Positions 44,769-54,022 of a stretch of 64,000 nucleotides of DNA are shown here, in pieces. The stretch comes from Bordetella genomosp. 11. Its GTDB lineage: Bacteria > Pseudomonadota > Gammaproteobacteria > Burkholderiales > Burkholderiaceae_B. The DNA lies in contig NZ_NEVS01000004.1 in the NCBI RefSeq assembly GCF_002261215.1, positions 3,720,001-3,784,000 on the forward strand, read 5' to 3'. Made by a program: the position numbers and the translations under genes. The notes under the pieces were generated by a model. It had not been told where the DNA came from. It ran no database searches and saw nothing but the letters and a program-made list of their open reading frames with translations. Within the stretch, counting starts at the first letter, position 1. Every line of letters starts with the position of its first letter.

Positions 44769-46346
44769 TTATTTGTCCAGCACCCAGACATTGGGCAGGC
44801 CCCACAGCAGATCGCTGTGCTTCACCGCCTTGCGTACCGCGTGCACGCGGCTGTACTGGCCGACGGCGATGTAGGGAATGGCCTCGTAGGCGCGTTCCTG
44901 GAATTTATCCAGCAGCTCCTTGCGCTTGGCGGGATCGGTGGCGGCGATCCATTGGGTGCGCAGTTCATCCAATTGCTTGTCGCAGGGCCATCCGGGCAGG
45001 CTGTTGCCGCAGGCGGCGCCCAGGTAGGTGTTGTTGATCGGCGAATTCACGTTGTAGTCGGCGGCCGCCGACAGATAGATGCTCCAGCCGCCCTTGTCCA
45101 CCGGATTCTTGCTGGCGCGGCGCGCCGTTTCAGTGGCCCAGTCCATGGACTGGATGTCCAGGTTCATGCCCAGGTCCTGCATCGCCTGGATGGCCACCAG
45201 CGTGGCGGAATTCAGATAGGCGACGTCGGTGGGCAGCAGCACGGCGATCTTTTCGCCCTTGTAGCCGGATTCCGCCAGCAGCTTCTTGGCCAGGGTCATG
45301 TCGACCTTGCGGTACGGGGCCGCGCCGGCGCTGGTGTCGTTGGGGCTGCCGCAAATGAAGTAGGTGGCGCAATAATCCATCCGCATGTCGGCGGGGTAGC
45401 CCATCGCGGTCACGAACTTCTCCTGGTCGATGGCGTGGCGCAGCGCCTGGCGCGCCTGCACCTTATCGAACGGCGGGTTCAGGAAGTTCATGATGATGTA
45501 GGCTTGCGACTTGCCGGTCACGCCCAGATGGACGTCGCTGTCGCCGCGCAGTGCCTGGATATAGTCGGGCGGCAGCTCCTCGATCATGTCGACTTCGTTG
45601 TTCTTCAGCGCGGCGATGGCGCTGTTGGAATCCGGCAGGATGGCCCATTCCACGCGATCGACGTGCGAGGTCTTGTTGCCGGCCAGGCCTGACGGCGCTT
45701 CGCTGCGCCCCACATAGGCCGGGTTGCGCACGAACACCAGCTTGCTGCCCGGCACCCATTCGTCGCGCTTGAACAGATAGGGGCCGGAACCCACCACTTC
45801 GTTCAGGGGCGAGGTGTCGGGCATTTTGGCCAGGCGTTCCGGGATGATGAAGGCGGGATAGCTGGCCACCTTGGCCAGGCCGTCCAGCACCGGCCCGAAC
45901 GGCTGGTCCAATGTCAGCGTGAAGGTCTTGTCGTCGACGGCGGCCCACTTCCCGCCCGCCGCCACCATCGCGCGGCCGATATTGTCGCGCTTCTGCCAGC
46001 GTTGCAGCGAGGCCACCACGTCGGCCGATCGCACCGGGTTGCCGTCGCTGAACTTCAGGCCATCGCGCAGCGTGAAGGACCAGGACTTGCCGTCCGCCGA
46101 GGTCGTGTAGTTCGCCACCATCTGCGGCTGCGGATTGCCCTTGGCATCCGGCGCGAACAGCGTGTCGTACACCATGAAGCCGAAGTTGCGGGTGATATAG
46201 GCGGTAGTGAAGAAGGGGTCCAGCACCTTGAGGTCGGCGTAGGGCACCAGCCGCAGGGTCTTGCCCTCGGCCTGGGCGGGGGCGCCGGCCAGGCATGCGG
46301 CGGCCATGGACAAGGCGACGAGAGCGGATCGAATGCGGCGTTTCAT
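44769..46346 (-). CDS. Dipeptide-type ABC transporter substrate-binding protein (SBP family 5)
   Basis: The 525-residue protein has a Sec signal ending APAQA near residue 26 and the SBP_bac_5 pattern: LKVLDPFFTTAYITRNFGFM, SWSFTLRDGLKFSDGNPV near 90 and NGVVGSGPYLFK-like turn near 165. It should bind di- or oligopeptides or similar compounds in the periplasm. It is the first transporter gene after the M81 peptidase gene, on the same strand. The ATG at 46346 has GGAG upstream, and longer in-frame starts are not supported. Confidence 0.92.
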   Translation of the reverse strand: MKRRIRSALVALSMAAACLAGAPAQAEGKTLRLVPYADLKVLDPFFTTAYITRNFGFMVYDTLFAPDAKGNPQPQMVANYTTSADGKSWSFTLRDGLKFSDGNPVRSADVVASLQRWQKRDNIGRAMVAAGGKWAAVDDKTFTLTLDQPFGPVLDGLAKVASYPAFIIPERLAKMPDTSPLNEVVGSGPYLFKRDEWVPGSKLVFVRNPAYVGRSEAPSGLAGNKTSHVDRVEWAILPDSNSAIAALKNNEVDMIEELPPDYIQALRGDSDVHLGVTGKSQAYIIMNFLNPPFDKVQARQALRHAIDQEKFVTAMGYPADMRMDYCATYFICGSPNDTSAGAAPYRKVDMTLAKKLLAESGYKGEKIAVLLPTDVAYLNSATLVAIQAMQDLGMNLDIQSMDWATETARRASKNPVDKGGWSIYLSAAADYNVNSPINNTYLGAACGNSLPGWPCDKQLDELRTQWIAATDPAKRKELLDKFQERAYEAIPYIAVGQYSRVHAVRKAVKHSDLLWGLPNVWVLDK

Positions 46347-46405
46347 GGAGGCTCCGTAAGCGGAATCGAAAAGAGGAAAATGCGGCGAGCGTACTGCGGC
46401 CTGCC

Positions 46406-47845
46406 TTACAACGGCCATTTGGGCATGCGGATTTTCTTGTAGGTCAGCGTCTTCCAGTCCGGCGTCGCCACGCCGGGCGCGCCCACGTAAACGATGTGCC
46501 TGGCGACCTTGGAGAACGAGGCATAAAAATGCTGCGCCGATTTCACCGCCACGATCTTGCGCGCGGTCAAATCGCAGCCCAGCTGCGTGAACAGGTCGAT
46601 GTTCATCGCCTGGTTGCGGTTGGAGACCAGCACGATCTCCACGCCGCCGGCCTGCACCAGCGCGCAGTCGCCCATGGACGTCGGGCTGCCGGTCAGGCCG
46701 GTCATTTTCATGTCGCGCCGCAGGGCGCGCACGGTACAGACCGCGTCGACCGGATCGCCCGACAACGGGCCCACCTTGCCACCCAGGCGCATGGGCAGCG
46801 TGGCCCCCTCGCCCGCGTCGAAGGCGATGCGCACCGCCAGCGGATCCCACAGCGGTCCCAGCGCGGCGTCGGCAATGCCGCGCTCCAGCAGGCGGCGCAG
46901 CACGTAAGTCGAATCGCCCGGCGCGCCGCTGCCGGGGTTGTCCGCGCGGTCGGCGAGCACCACCGGGCCGCCGTCGACGGCGAGCGCTTCGTCGATGGCT
47001 TCATCCACCGTGCGGTACTTCGGCATCAAGGCCTCGCGCTGCCCGATCAGTTCGTCGGCCAGCTGGCGCGCCAGGCTGTCGGCCCGGGCCCGGTCGCCGT
47101 CCGTGTACACCAGCACCTTGGTGCCCATCTCCGGCACGTCGCCGGTGGCGAAGCCCATGGAGAACGATAGCGACAGCACGCCGTCCTTGCCCTCCATCGC
47201 GCGCAGCTTGTTGACGAAACCCAGGGCCGGCTCGCGCGAGGTGTGCATGGGCACCACCATATGGCAATCGACCAGGGCGGCCACCGGCCGCGTCTTGCCC
47301 TGGGCCTTGTCCGCGCACAGATCGAACAGCTGCTCGGCGCAATGCACGATGTCGGTGTGAGGATATTCCTTGTACAGCACCACAATGTCCGCGCTTTCGA
47401 CGATCAGCGGGCTAAGGTGCGCATGCGGGTCCAGCTCGGTGCCGATGACGACGCCGGGCCCGACGATGGCGCGCGCCCGGGCCAGCAGGTCCCCTTCGCA
47501 ATCGTCGTAGCCGTCGGCGACCATGGCGCCGTGCAGGCCCAGCAGCACGATATCCACCGGCAAGGCGGCGCGCAGGTCGGCCAGGATCTCGTCGCGCAGG
47601 GTTTCATAGGCGGCGCGGGTGGTGATGCCGCCGGGCTGGGCCGATGTCACCAGGCCCTCTTTCAGCGTCCAGCCCAGCGGGCCGCAGCGCCGCCGCGCCA
47701 CCCACAGCGGCGCGCCCTGGGACGTGGGCGTGTCGGGATGCGTGCCCGCCGGAAAGTATTCCCGGCCGCGGAAAGATTCCAGGCTGGTCGGCAAAGGTGC
47801 GAAGGTGTTGGTCTCGGTGCCGAGGCCGGCGCAAAAAATACGCAT
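46406..47845 (-). CDS. M81 family metallopeptidase (MlrC/microcystinase C-like)
   Basis: The 479-residue protein starts MRIFCAGLGTETNTFAPLPT, characteristic of the MlrC/M81 family. Likely metal ligands are in GLHGAMVADGYDD near residue 102, GTELDPHAHLSP near 133 and CHMVVPMHTS near 190. The DUF1485 C-terminal domain is complete. M81 enzymes act on small linear peptides or related amides. Its stop is 60 nt upstream of the dipeptide receptor start on the same strand, so transport and cleavage of one substrate class are probably linked. Confidence 0.85.
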   Translation of the reverse strand: MRIFCAGLGTETNTFAPLPTSLESFRGREYFPAGTHPDTPTSQGAPLWVARRRCGPLGWTLKEGLVTSAQPGGITTRAAYETLRDEILADLRAALPVDIVLLGLHGAMVADGYDDCEGDLLARARAIVGPGVVIGTELDPHAHLSPLIVESADIVVLYKEYPHTDIVHCAEQLFDLCADKAQGKTRPVAALVDCHMVVPMHTSREPALGFVNKLRAMEGKDGVLSLSFSMGFATGDVPEMGTKVLVYTDGDRARADSLARQLADELIGQREALMPKYRTVDEAIDEALAVDGGPVVLADRADNPGSGAPGDSTYVLRRLLERGIADAALGPLWDPLAVRIAFDAGEGATLPMRLGGKVGPLSGDPVDAVCTVRALRRDMKMTGLTGSPTSMGDCALVQAGGVEIVLVSNRNQAMNIDLFTQLGCDLTARKIVAVKSAQHFYASFSKVARHIVYVGAPGVATPDWKTLTYKKIRMPKWPL

Positions 47846-48229
47846 GCTGTGGTCCTGGGGAGCGGGTATCGGACGGCGGTCTGTCCGTGATCTTGCGCGC
47901 ATCATGCCGTTTGCCCGGCCCGGCGTACAAATAGCAATTCCGCCAGAAGCCATAACCCGTGGCTATGCAAAACGCGATTCATTAGGGTAACCCCCAATGA
48001 AAACACGAATCCACCCGCCTGGAGGCGCCGATTTTATGCCAAAAGGTTATGTCAGGTCGCGGTATGGGCATTGGCTTGCGCCGCCCGGGCGGCGCACAAT
48101 GCGATACCGCCCGGCAGGATGGCCACGCGCGATGGCGACGGCAATCCGGGCCGGCGAACCGGCCGGACGGCGCACGCAGGCGCCGCCCCCAGGCCGCCGC
48201 AAACCCACCCAGAGTGAAGGATTCCCAGC
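47846..48229. other. Divergent intergenic region between M81 and deacylase genes
   Basis: This 384-base region separates two divergent transcription units and has no gene. It contains the dyad AGCCA-N7-TGGCT at 47948-47964, within which TAACCCGTGGCTA at 47953-47965 resembles two LysR-type boxes near 52 kb. Confidence 0.45.
47953..47965. promoter_or_regulatory. T-N11-A box, candidate LysR site 1
   Basis: TAAC-CCGTG-GCTA matches the TAAC-N5-GTTA pattern seen at 51974 and 52953 with one mismatch. It lies 108 nt upstream of the M81 gene, in a suitable place for control of the peptidase/transporter operon. Confidence 0.3.
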
Positions 48230-49687
48230 ATGGACACGCAGCAGCCCTATGACCTGATCCTGCACGGAGGCGACGTCGTCGATGGCACCGGCGCGCCGCG
48301 CCTAAGGGCCGACGTCGGCATACGCGACGGCCGCATCGCCGCCATCGGCGATCTCGCCGGTGCGCCGGCCGCGCGCATGTTGGACATCGCGGGGCTGGTA
48401 GTCGCGCCCGGCTTCATCGACAGCCACGCGCATGACGACCGGGCCGTGCTGGACATGCCGGACATGCTGCCCAAGGTATCGCAGGGCGTCACCACGGTGG
48501 TCAACGGCAATTGCGGCATCAGCCTGGCGCCCTTGCGCGGCGACGAGGCGCTGGTGCCGCCGCTCAATCTATTGGGCCGCGGCGACAGCTACGGCAGCTT
48601 CGCGCACTACCGGCGGGCCATCGATGCGTCGCCGCCGGCCGTGAATGTGGCGGCGATGGTCGGCCATTCCACCTTGCGCGTCATGCGCATGGGCGACGTC
48701 ACGCGAGCCGCCACAACGGCGGAGATCTCCGCCATGCGCGCCGATGTCGAGCAGGCGCTTAACGATGGCGCGCTCGGCGTCTCAACCGGGACGTTCTATC
48801 CCCCGGCCGCCGCCGCGCCCGAAGGGGAAATCATCGCGGTCTGCGAACCGCTGACGCGCCTGGGCGGCATCTACGCCACCCACATGCGCGACGAAGGCGA
48901 TCGCGTCATGGAGGCCATCGACGAAAGCCTGCGCATCGGCGCGGCCCTGAACGTGCCCATTGTGATCTCGCATCACAAGCTGGTCGGCAAACAGAATCAC
49001 GGGCGCTCCACGCAGACCCTGGCGCGCATCGGCGAGGCCGCGCGCGCGCAGTCCGTGTGCATGGATTGTTATCCCTACGATGCCTCGTCCACCATACTGC
49101 GTCCCGAGCGCGTCGCGATCTGCGACCGCACCATGATTACGTGGTCCGAGCCGCACCCCGAAGCCGCCGGCCGCTACCTGGAAGACCTGGCCCGGGAATG
49201 GCAATGCAGCCCCCGCGAAGCCGCGGAAGCCCTGCTGCCCGCGGGCGCCGTCTACTTCATCATGGACGACGGCGACGTGCGCCGCATCCTGCAGTATCCG
49301 GACACGATGATAGGGTCGGACGGACTGGCCAGCGAAGGCCGCCCGCATCCGCGCCTGTGGGGCACTTTTCCGCGCGTGCTGGGCCATTACGGGCGCAAGC
49401 TGGGCCTGTTCCCGCTGGAAAACGCCGTCTACCGCATGACCGGCCTGACCGCCATGCGCATGGGCCTGCGCGAGCGCGGCCGCATCGCCCAGGGATTCCA
49501 TGCCGACCTGGCCGTATTCGATCCCGACACCATCATCGACAACGCCACCTTCGACGCGCCCACGGAAACCTGCACCGGCATGCGGCATGTATTCGTGAAC
49601 GGCGTCGCCACCTGGCAGGACGGCGCGGCCACCGGCGCGCGGCCCGGCCGCTTCATCGCGGACCGCCCGCAGCCGCCGAAGCGCTGA
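48230..49687 (+). CDS. N-acyl-D-amino-acid deacylase (D-aminoacylase)
   Basis: The 485-residue protein has the D-aminoacylase amidohydrolase pattern: APGFIDSHAHDDRAVLD near residue 59 (metal histidines), the conserved NGNCGISLAPL near 92 with its cysteine ligand, GIYATHMRDEGDR near 214, VISHHKLVGKQNHGRS near 245 and IGSDGLASEG near 361. These enzymes remove N-acyl groups from D-amino acids. It diverges from the M81/dipeptide operon. An FAD oxidase follows in the opposite direction. Confidence 0.9.
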   Translation: MDTQQPYDLILHGGDVVDGTGAPRLRADVGIRDGRIAAIGDLAGAPAARMLDIAGLVVAPGFIDSHAHDDRAVLDMPDMLPKVSQGVTTVVNGNCGISLAPLRGDEALVPPLNLLGRGDSYGSFAHYRRAIDASPPAVNVAAMVGHSTLRVMRMGDVTRAATTAEISAMRADVEQALNDGALGVSTGTFYPPAAAAPEGEIIAVCEPLTRLGGIYATHMRDEGDRVMEAIDESLRIGAALNVPIVISHHKLVGKQNHGRSTQTLARIGEAARAQSVCMDCYPYDASSTILRPERVAICDRTMITWSEPHPEAAGRYLEDLAREWQCSPREAAEALLPAGAVYFIMDDGDVRRILQYPDTMIGSDGLASEGRPHPRLWGTFPRVLGHYGRKLGLFPLENAVYRMTGLTAMRMGLRERGRIAQGFHADLAVFDPDTIIDNATFDAPTETCTGMRHVFVNGVATWQDGAATGARPGRFIADRPQPPKR

Positions 49688-49783
49688 CGCGGCCGCCGGC
49701 CTCGCGGCTTTCCACAGGAAAGCCGCGGACATACCGGCGGCAAAGGCGCGCGGGCTTCGAACCGGGCCGGGAACACGACCCCG

Positions 49784-51190
49784 CTACAACAGCTTGCCCG
49801 GATTCATCAGCTGATCGGGATCCAGCGCGCGCTTGATCATCAGCATCAGGTCCATTTCGACCGCGGATTTATAGCGGCGCAACTCATCCCGGCGCAGCCG
49901 GCCGACACCGTGTTCGGCGCTGATGCTGCCGCCGCGCTGCGCCACCAGGTCGTGGACACGCCGGTTCAAGGCGGCGGTCAGCCGGGCGTAGTCATCCTGG
50001 GATACGTCCGGCGGCAACAGCACGTTGTAGTGCAGGTTGCCATCGCCGACGTGGCCGAAGTTGACGATCGGCAATCCTTCGAACTCCGCGGCAAGCGCGG
50101 CGTCCGCTTCGTCGATGAACGCGGCCAGGCGCGAGATCGGCAGCGCGATGTCGTGCTTGACCGCCTTGCCGGCGCGCACCTGCGCCTGGGAGATGCCTTC
50201 GCGCAGGCGCCACATGGACCGCGCCTGGGTTTCGCTGGCGGCAATGGCCGCGTCCGCGATCAGGCCGTCCTCCAGCACATGCGCCAGCGACCGTTCGAGC
50301 AGCTCCGGCAGTCCCTCCGGCGCGACATCGGACAACTGCACCAAGGCATGATAGGGATGGTCGCCTTCCAGGGGACACACGGCGCCGCTGACGTGCGCGC
50401 GCACCAGGTCCACGCAGCGGGCGGACATCATTTCGAAGGCGGTCAGGCGCTCGCCGCATTGCGCCTGCAGGCGCGACAGCAGCGACACGATGCAGGCCGG
50501 GGAAGCGGCGCCCACCCACGCGGTGGCGTGCCCCAGCGGCGCCGGATAAAGCTTCAACACCGCGCCGGTGATGATGCCCAGCGTGCCTTCGGAGCCGATG
50601 AACAGCCCGCGCAGGTCGTAGCCGGTATTGTCCTTGCGCAGCCCGCGCAGGCCGCTCCATACACGGCCGTCGGGCAACACGACTTCCAATCCCAGCGCCA
50701 GGTCGCGCGTATTGCCATAGCGCAGTACCGCGGTGCCGCCGGCATTGGTCGCCAGATTGCCCCCGATGGTGCAACTGCCCTCCGCGCCCAGGCTCAAGGG
50801 AAAGTAGCGGCCGGCATCGCGGGCCGCCCGCTGCACGTCGGCCAGGAGCACGCCGGCATCGACGGTCATCGTGTTGTTGACGGGGTCAACTTCGCGGATG
50901 CGCGTCATACGATTCAGGCTAAGGATGACCTGGGCGCCGCTGTCGTCCGGCGCGGCGCCCCCGCTCATGCCCGTATTTCCGCCTTGCGGCACGACCGGCG
51001 TGCCGCTCTGCCGGCACAGGCGCATGACGGCCGCGACCTCGGTGGTATTGCGCGGCCTGACGACCACCGGCGTACGGCCGCGCCACTTGCCCAGCCAGTC
51101 CTCGACATAGGGTGCCTGGGCGGCCTCGTCCAGCACCAGGCCCTCGTCGCCCACCACATGGGCCAGGCGGCGGATCAGTTCGGTTTCCAT
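49784..51190 (-). CDS. FAD-linked D-2-hydroxyacid oxidase/dehydrogenase (GlcD/D2HGDH-like)
   Basis: The 468-residue protein has the FAD_binding_4 (PCMH) motifs VPQGGNTGMSGGAAP near residue 68 and IGGNLATNAGGTAVLRYGN near 142. The C-terminal oxidase domain has NFGHVGDGNLHYNVL near 370 and SAEHGVGRLRRDEL near 421. The HxGDGNxH motif supplies metal-binding histidines. Likely substrates are D-2-hydroxyacids, which would arise from D-amino acids by deamination and reduction or from other pathway steps here. The racemase gene lies 9 nt upstream on the same strand. Confidence 0.88.
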   Translation of the reverse strand: METELIRRLAHVVGDEGLVLDEAAQAPYVEDWLGKWRGRTPVVVRPRNTTEVAAVMRLCRQSGTPVVPQGGNTGMSGGAAPDDSGAQVILSLNRMTRIREVDPVNNTMTVDAGVLLADVQRAARDAGRYFPLSLGAEGSCTIGGNLATNAGGTAVLRYGNTRDLALGLEVVLPDGRVWSGLRGLRKDNTGYDLRGLFIGSEGTLGIITGAVLKLYPAPLGHATAWVGAASPACIVSLLSRLQAQCGERLTAFEMMSARCVDLVRAHVSGAVCPLEGDHPYHALVQLSDVAPEGLPELLERSLAHVLEDGLIADAAIAASETQARSMWRLREGISQAQVRAGKAVKHDIALPISRLAAFIDEADAALAAEFEGLPIVNFGHVGDGNLHYNVLLPPDVSQDDYARLTAALNRRVHDLVAQRGGSISAEHGVGRLRRDELRRYKSAVEMDLMLMIKRALDPDQLMNPGKLL

Positions 51191-51199
51191 GCCGGGCCG

Positions 51200-51886
51200 T
51201 TATTGCCGGCGCGCCGGCGCGTCCAGCAGCACCCGGGCGATTGCCATGCCCGTCGCGGCCTGCGTCGGCTCGACCACGGGCAGGCCCACTTCGGCCTGCA
51301 GCCATTCGCGATACGCCGCCATGCCCGCGCAGCCCAGCACAATGACATCGGCCTGGTGCGCGTCGCGCAATTGCCGGCCCACGCCGGCCAACCGTTCGCG
51401 CGTGCGCGCGGCGTCCGCCAGTTCGACCACGCCCAGGCCCAGCGGCAGTTCCGCCGCGATGCGGCCGCCTATGCCCATCGCGCCGAACATGCGGCCGTGG
51501 CGCGGCAGGGATTGCCGCAGGATGGCGATGACGCCGACACGCTGGCCCAGGGTCATGGCGGTAAGGATGCCGCATTCGCTGATGCCCAGCACCGGCTTGG
51601 ACGTGGCTTCCCGCACCGCGTGCAAGCCCGGGTCGCTGAAGCAGGCGATCACGTAGCCGGCGGCGGCGTCGCCGTGTTCCCGGTCCAGGCCCTGCACCAT
51701 CCGCACCAGGGGCAGCGTGACGCTTTCCACGTCCATCTGCGTCTGGATGCCCGGCGGGCCCTCACGCAGGGTAAGACAGACAATGCGCGGCCCGCCGGGC
51801 ACGCGCAGCGGCGCCAGGCCGGCGTCGAAAGCGTCGGTCACCGCCTGGGTAGAATTCGGGTTGATGACGTATAGCGTTCGTTCCAT
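51200..51886 (-). CDS. Asp/Glu/hydantoin racemase family protein
   Basis: The 228-residue protein begins YVINPNSTQAVTDAFDAGLA, the hallmark of hydantoin racemases, and has two catalytic cysteines in IACFSDPGLHAVREATSKPV near residue 82 and IVLGCAGMAAY near 182. This family interconverts D- and L-hydantoins or related amino-acid derivatives. A hydantoinase-like gene lies 2 kb away, which supports a hydantoin-type role. AAGGA precedes the ATG. It diverges from a LysR gene. Confidence 0.85.
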   Translation of the reverse strand: MERTLYVINPNSTQAVTDAFDAGLAPLRVPGGPRIVCLTLREGPPGIQTQMDVESVTLPLVRMVQGLDREHGDAAAGYVIACFSDPGLHAVREATSKPVLGISECGILTAMTLGQRVGVIAILRQSLPRHGRMFGAMGIGGRIAAELPLGLGVVELADAARTRERLAGVGRQLRDAHQADVIVLGCAGMAAYREWLQAEVGLPVVEPTQAATGMAIARVLLDAPARRQ

Positions 51887-51973
51887 GGCTTTCCTTCGCG
51901 ATAAGGGGCCCTGCTGGCGCGAGTCTATCAGCGGCCCTTGCGCCAGCGGCAATGTCATTTTGTCGTGCGCGCT

Positions 51974-51986
51974 TAACATGTTGTTA
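51974..51986. promoter_or_regulatory. T-N11-A box, candidate LysR site 2
   Basis: TAACATGTTGTTA is a TAAC-N5-GTTA dyad in the 145-nt gap between the divergent racemase and LysR genes, 45 nt before the LysR start. This is the standard position for a LysR autoregulatory site. Confidence 0.5.
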
Positions 51987-52031
51987 TGGCGAGGCGGCGC
52001 AACCGCTGGCCTCCACACGACCGAAACCGCA

Positions 52032-52955
52032 ATGTTGCTCAATCTCAGGCAGATCGAAGTCTTCCGCGCCGTCATGACCACCGGGTCCATCAGCGGCGCG
52101 GCCAAGCTGCTGTTCGTATCGCAGCCGGCCGTCAGCCGCCTGCTGGCCCACACCGAACAACGCCTGGGCTTCAGCCTGTTCGAGCGCATCAAGGGACGGC
52201 TTTATCCCACGCCCGAGGCGCGGCAGCTATTCCGCGAGGTGGAAACCGTCTATGCCGGCGTGCGCCGGGTCGGCGAACTGGCGGGCGAACTCGCCGAGCG
52301 CCGCACCGGCATCCTGCACGTGGTGTCCAGCCCCAGTATCGGGCACATGCTGATCCCGCTGGCGATCTCGGCCTTCCGCGCGCAGCACGAGGACGTCAAG
52401 GTGACTTTCCAGGCCCTGTCGTTTCGTCCCCTGACGCAGATGCTGCTGGACAACCGGGCGGAGATCGGCGTGGTGATCCTGCCCGCGCAGCATCCCAACC
52501 TGGCGGCCCAGCCGATCGGCGAAGCGCGGCTGGTATGCATCTGCCCCTACAACCATCCCCTCGCGCACCGCTCCATGCTGTCGATCCAGGAGCTGATGCC
52601 ATACCCGCTGATTTCCTATAGCGTCGATACGCCCTTCGGTGCGCTGGTGGAACAGATGTACCAGGAAGCCGGCGAACCCCGCCGCGTGGCGGTGGAGGTC
52701 AGCTCGCCCCAGAATGCCTGCTCGCTGGTCCAGGCGGGCGCCGGCATCGCCATCGTCGACGAGTTTTCCGTGCGCAGCCGCACCTCCGGCGAATTCGTGG
52801 TGCGGCCGATCGCCCAATCCAAGGTGTTGACCGCCAGCCTGCTGCAATCGCGCTTCGAGCCGCTGTCCCAGCTGGCGCAGGCCTTCGTGGACACCCTGCG
52901 CCAGACCATGCGCGAGCAGGGATTCGAGCTGGCATCCGGGCAAACCCGAAATTAA
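52032..52955 (+). CDS. LysR-family transcriptional regulator
   Basis: The 307-residue protein has the LysR helix-turn-helix at residues about 5-60 (NLRQIEVFRAVMTTGSISGA, then LLFVSQPAVSRLLAHTEQRL). Its effector domain contains VSSPSIGHMLIPLAISAFRA and LVQAGAGIAIVDEFS. It is related to regulators of amino-acid catabolism such as OccR/NocR-like proteins. It diverges from the racemase and reads toward the DapA-like gene. Two matching TAAC-N5-GTTA sites flank the gene. Confidence 0.9.
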   Translation: MLLNLRQIEVFRAVMTTGSISGAAKLLFVSQPAVSRLLAHTEQRLGFSLFERIKGRLYPTPEARQLFREVETVYAGVRRVGELAGELAERRTGILHVVSSPSIGHMLIPLAISAFRAQHEDVKVTFQALSFRPLTQMLLDNRAEIGVVILPAQHPNLAAQPIGEARLVCICPYNHPLAHRSMLSIQELMPYPLISYSVDTPFGALVEQMYQEAGEPRRVAVEVSSPQNACSLVQAGAGIAIVDEFSVRSRTSGEFVVRPIAQSKVLTASLLQSRFEPLSQLAQAFVDTLRQTMREQGFELASGQTRN

Positions 52956-52965
52956 CGGCGTGTTA
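52953..52965. promoter_or_regulatory. T-N11-A box, candidate LysR site 3
   Basis: TAACGGCGTGTTA overlaps the LysR stop codon and lies about 100 nt before the DapA-like start. Its arms TAAC and GTTA and its 5-nt centre match the site at 51974. Confidence 0.5.
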
Positions 52966-53066
52966 TAGGACGCCAATAAAAAAGCAAGTGGAGTTCTGCG
53001 GGATCGCCTTTAGGATGGTCATCCATGCCCGGCGCCGTTGCCCGGGCGATCGACGATGGAGACGAG

Positions 53067-53990
53067 ATGACCGCCCCGCCCGACGCCCACGGCGTTTTTA
53101 CCATCTGCCCGACGCCTTTCGACGACGACCTGCGGGTCGACACCGATAGCATTCGCAGCCTGGTGGACTTCCTGCTGGAAACCGGCATAAAAGGGCTGGC
53201 CGTGCTCGGTTTCCTGGGGGAACTGCACAAGCTTTCCGCGGCGGAGCGCCGCCTGGTGCTGCGCACCTTCGTCGAACAGGCGGCCGGCCGCGTACCGGTC
53301 TGGGTCGGCGTGCGCGGGCTGGGCATCGCCGGCGCGATCGAACAGGCGCAGGAAGCGCAGGAACTCGGCGCCGCCGCCGTCTTCGCGGCCCCCCTGGACA
53401 ATGCCAATGACGCGCTGCTGTTCGACTACTACAAGGCGGTGGCCGAAGCGGTCGACATCCCCGTCGTGATCCACGACTTTCCGGATTCCTTCGGTACGGA
53501 GATCCGGCCCGAGGTGGTGGCGCGGCTGGCGCGCGAGGGCGGCGTGCATGCCGTCAAAATGGAAGAGCCGCCCGTGGGCCAGAAGATTACCCGCATCCGC
53601 GAACTGTGCGGCGATGCCCCCATGAAGATCTTCGGCGGCCTGGGCGGCGTGTACTTCCTGGAGGAATTGCAGCGCGGCGCCGTCGGCACGATGACCGGCT
53701 TCGCCTTCCCGGAAATCCTGGTCGCCATCCACGAACGCCACGCAGCCGGTGACGCGGCGGGCGCGGCGGCGATCTTCGACCGCTATTGCCCATTGATCCG
53801 CTACGAATTCCAACCCAAGATCGGCCTGGCCCTGCGCAAGTACATCTATCAGCGGCGCGGCGCCATCCGCAGCTACGCGCTGCGGTCGCCGGGCATGCGC
53901 ATCGACAAGGTCACCATGGCGGAACTGGAAGCCACGGTACGGCGCGTCGGCCTGTCGCTGGATATCCCGGGCGCGCAGCGCGTCGCCTGA
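53067..53990 (+). CDS. DapA/NAL-family aldolase lacking the usual tyrosine
   Basis: The 307-residue TIM-barrel protein has the family start GVFTICPTPFDDDLRVD, the loop VLGFLGELHKLS in place of GTTGE, and the Schiff-base lysine in GVHAVKMEEPP near residue 165. The conserved IYNxP tyrosine is replaced by VVIHDFPDS, so it is not a true DapA. A lyase or dehydratase acting on a 2-oxoacid is more likely. The ATG at 53067 has GGAGA upstream; an ATG at 53025 would add 14 residues. A hydantoinase gene follows after 32 nt. Confidence 0.82.
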   Translation: MTAPPDAHGVFTICPTPFDDDLRVDTDSIRSLVDFLLETGIKGLAVLGFLGELHKLSAAERRLVLRTFVEQAAGRVPVWVGVRGLGIAGAIEQAQEAQELGAAAVFAAPLDNANDALLFDYYKAVAEAVDIPVVIHDFPDSFGTEIRPEVVARLAREGGVHAVKMEEPPVGQKITRIRELCGDAPMKIFGGLGGVYFLEELQRGAVGTMTGFAFPEILVAIHERHAAGDAAGAAAIFDRYCPLIRYEFQPKIGLALRKYIYQRRGAIRSYALRSPGMRIDKVTMAELEATVRRVGLSLDIPGAQRVA

Positions 53991-54022
53991 CCCGTCCGGA
54001 TCACGAGGAAGGAATCACACCC

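Noticed and set aside
42839..45037. 732-residue plus-strand frame over the dipeptide permeases
   Set aside because: It is antisense to clear OppB/OppC genes, is rich in His/Gln/Arg and has no domain.
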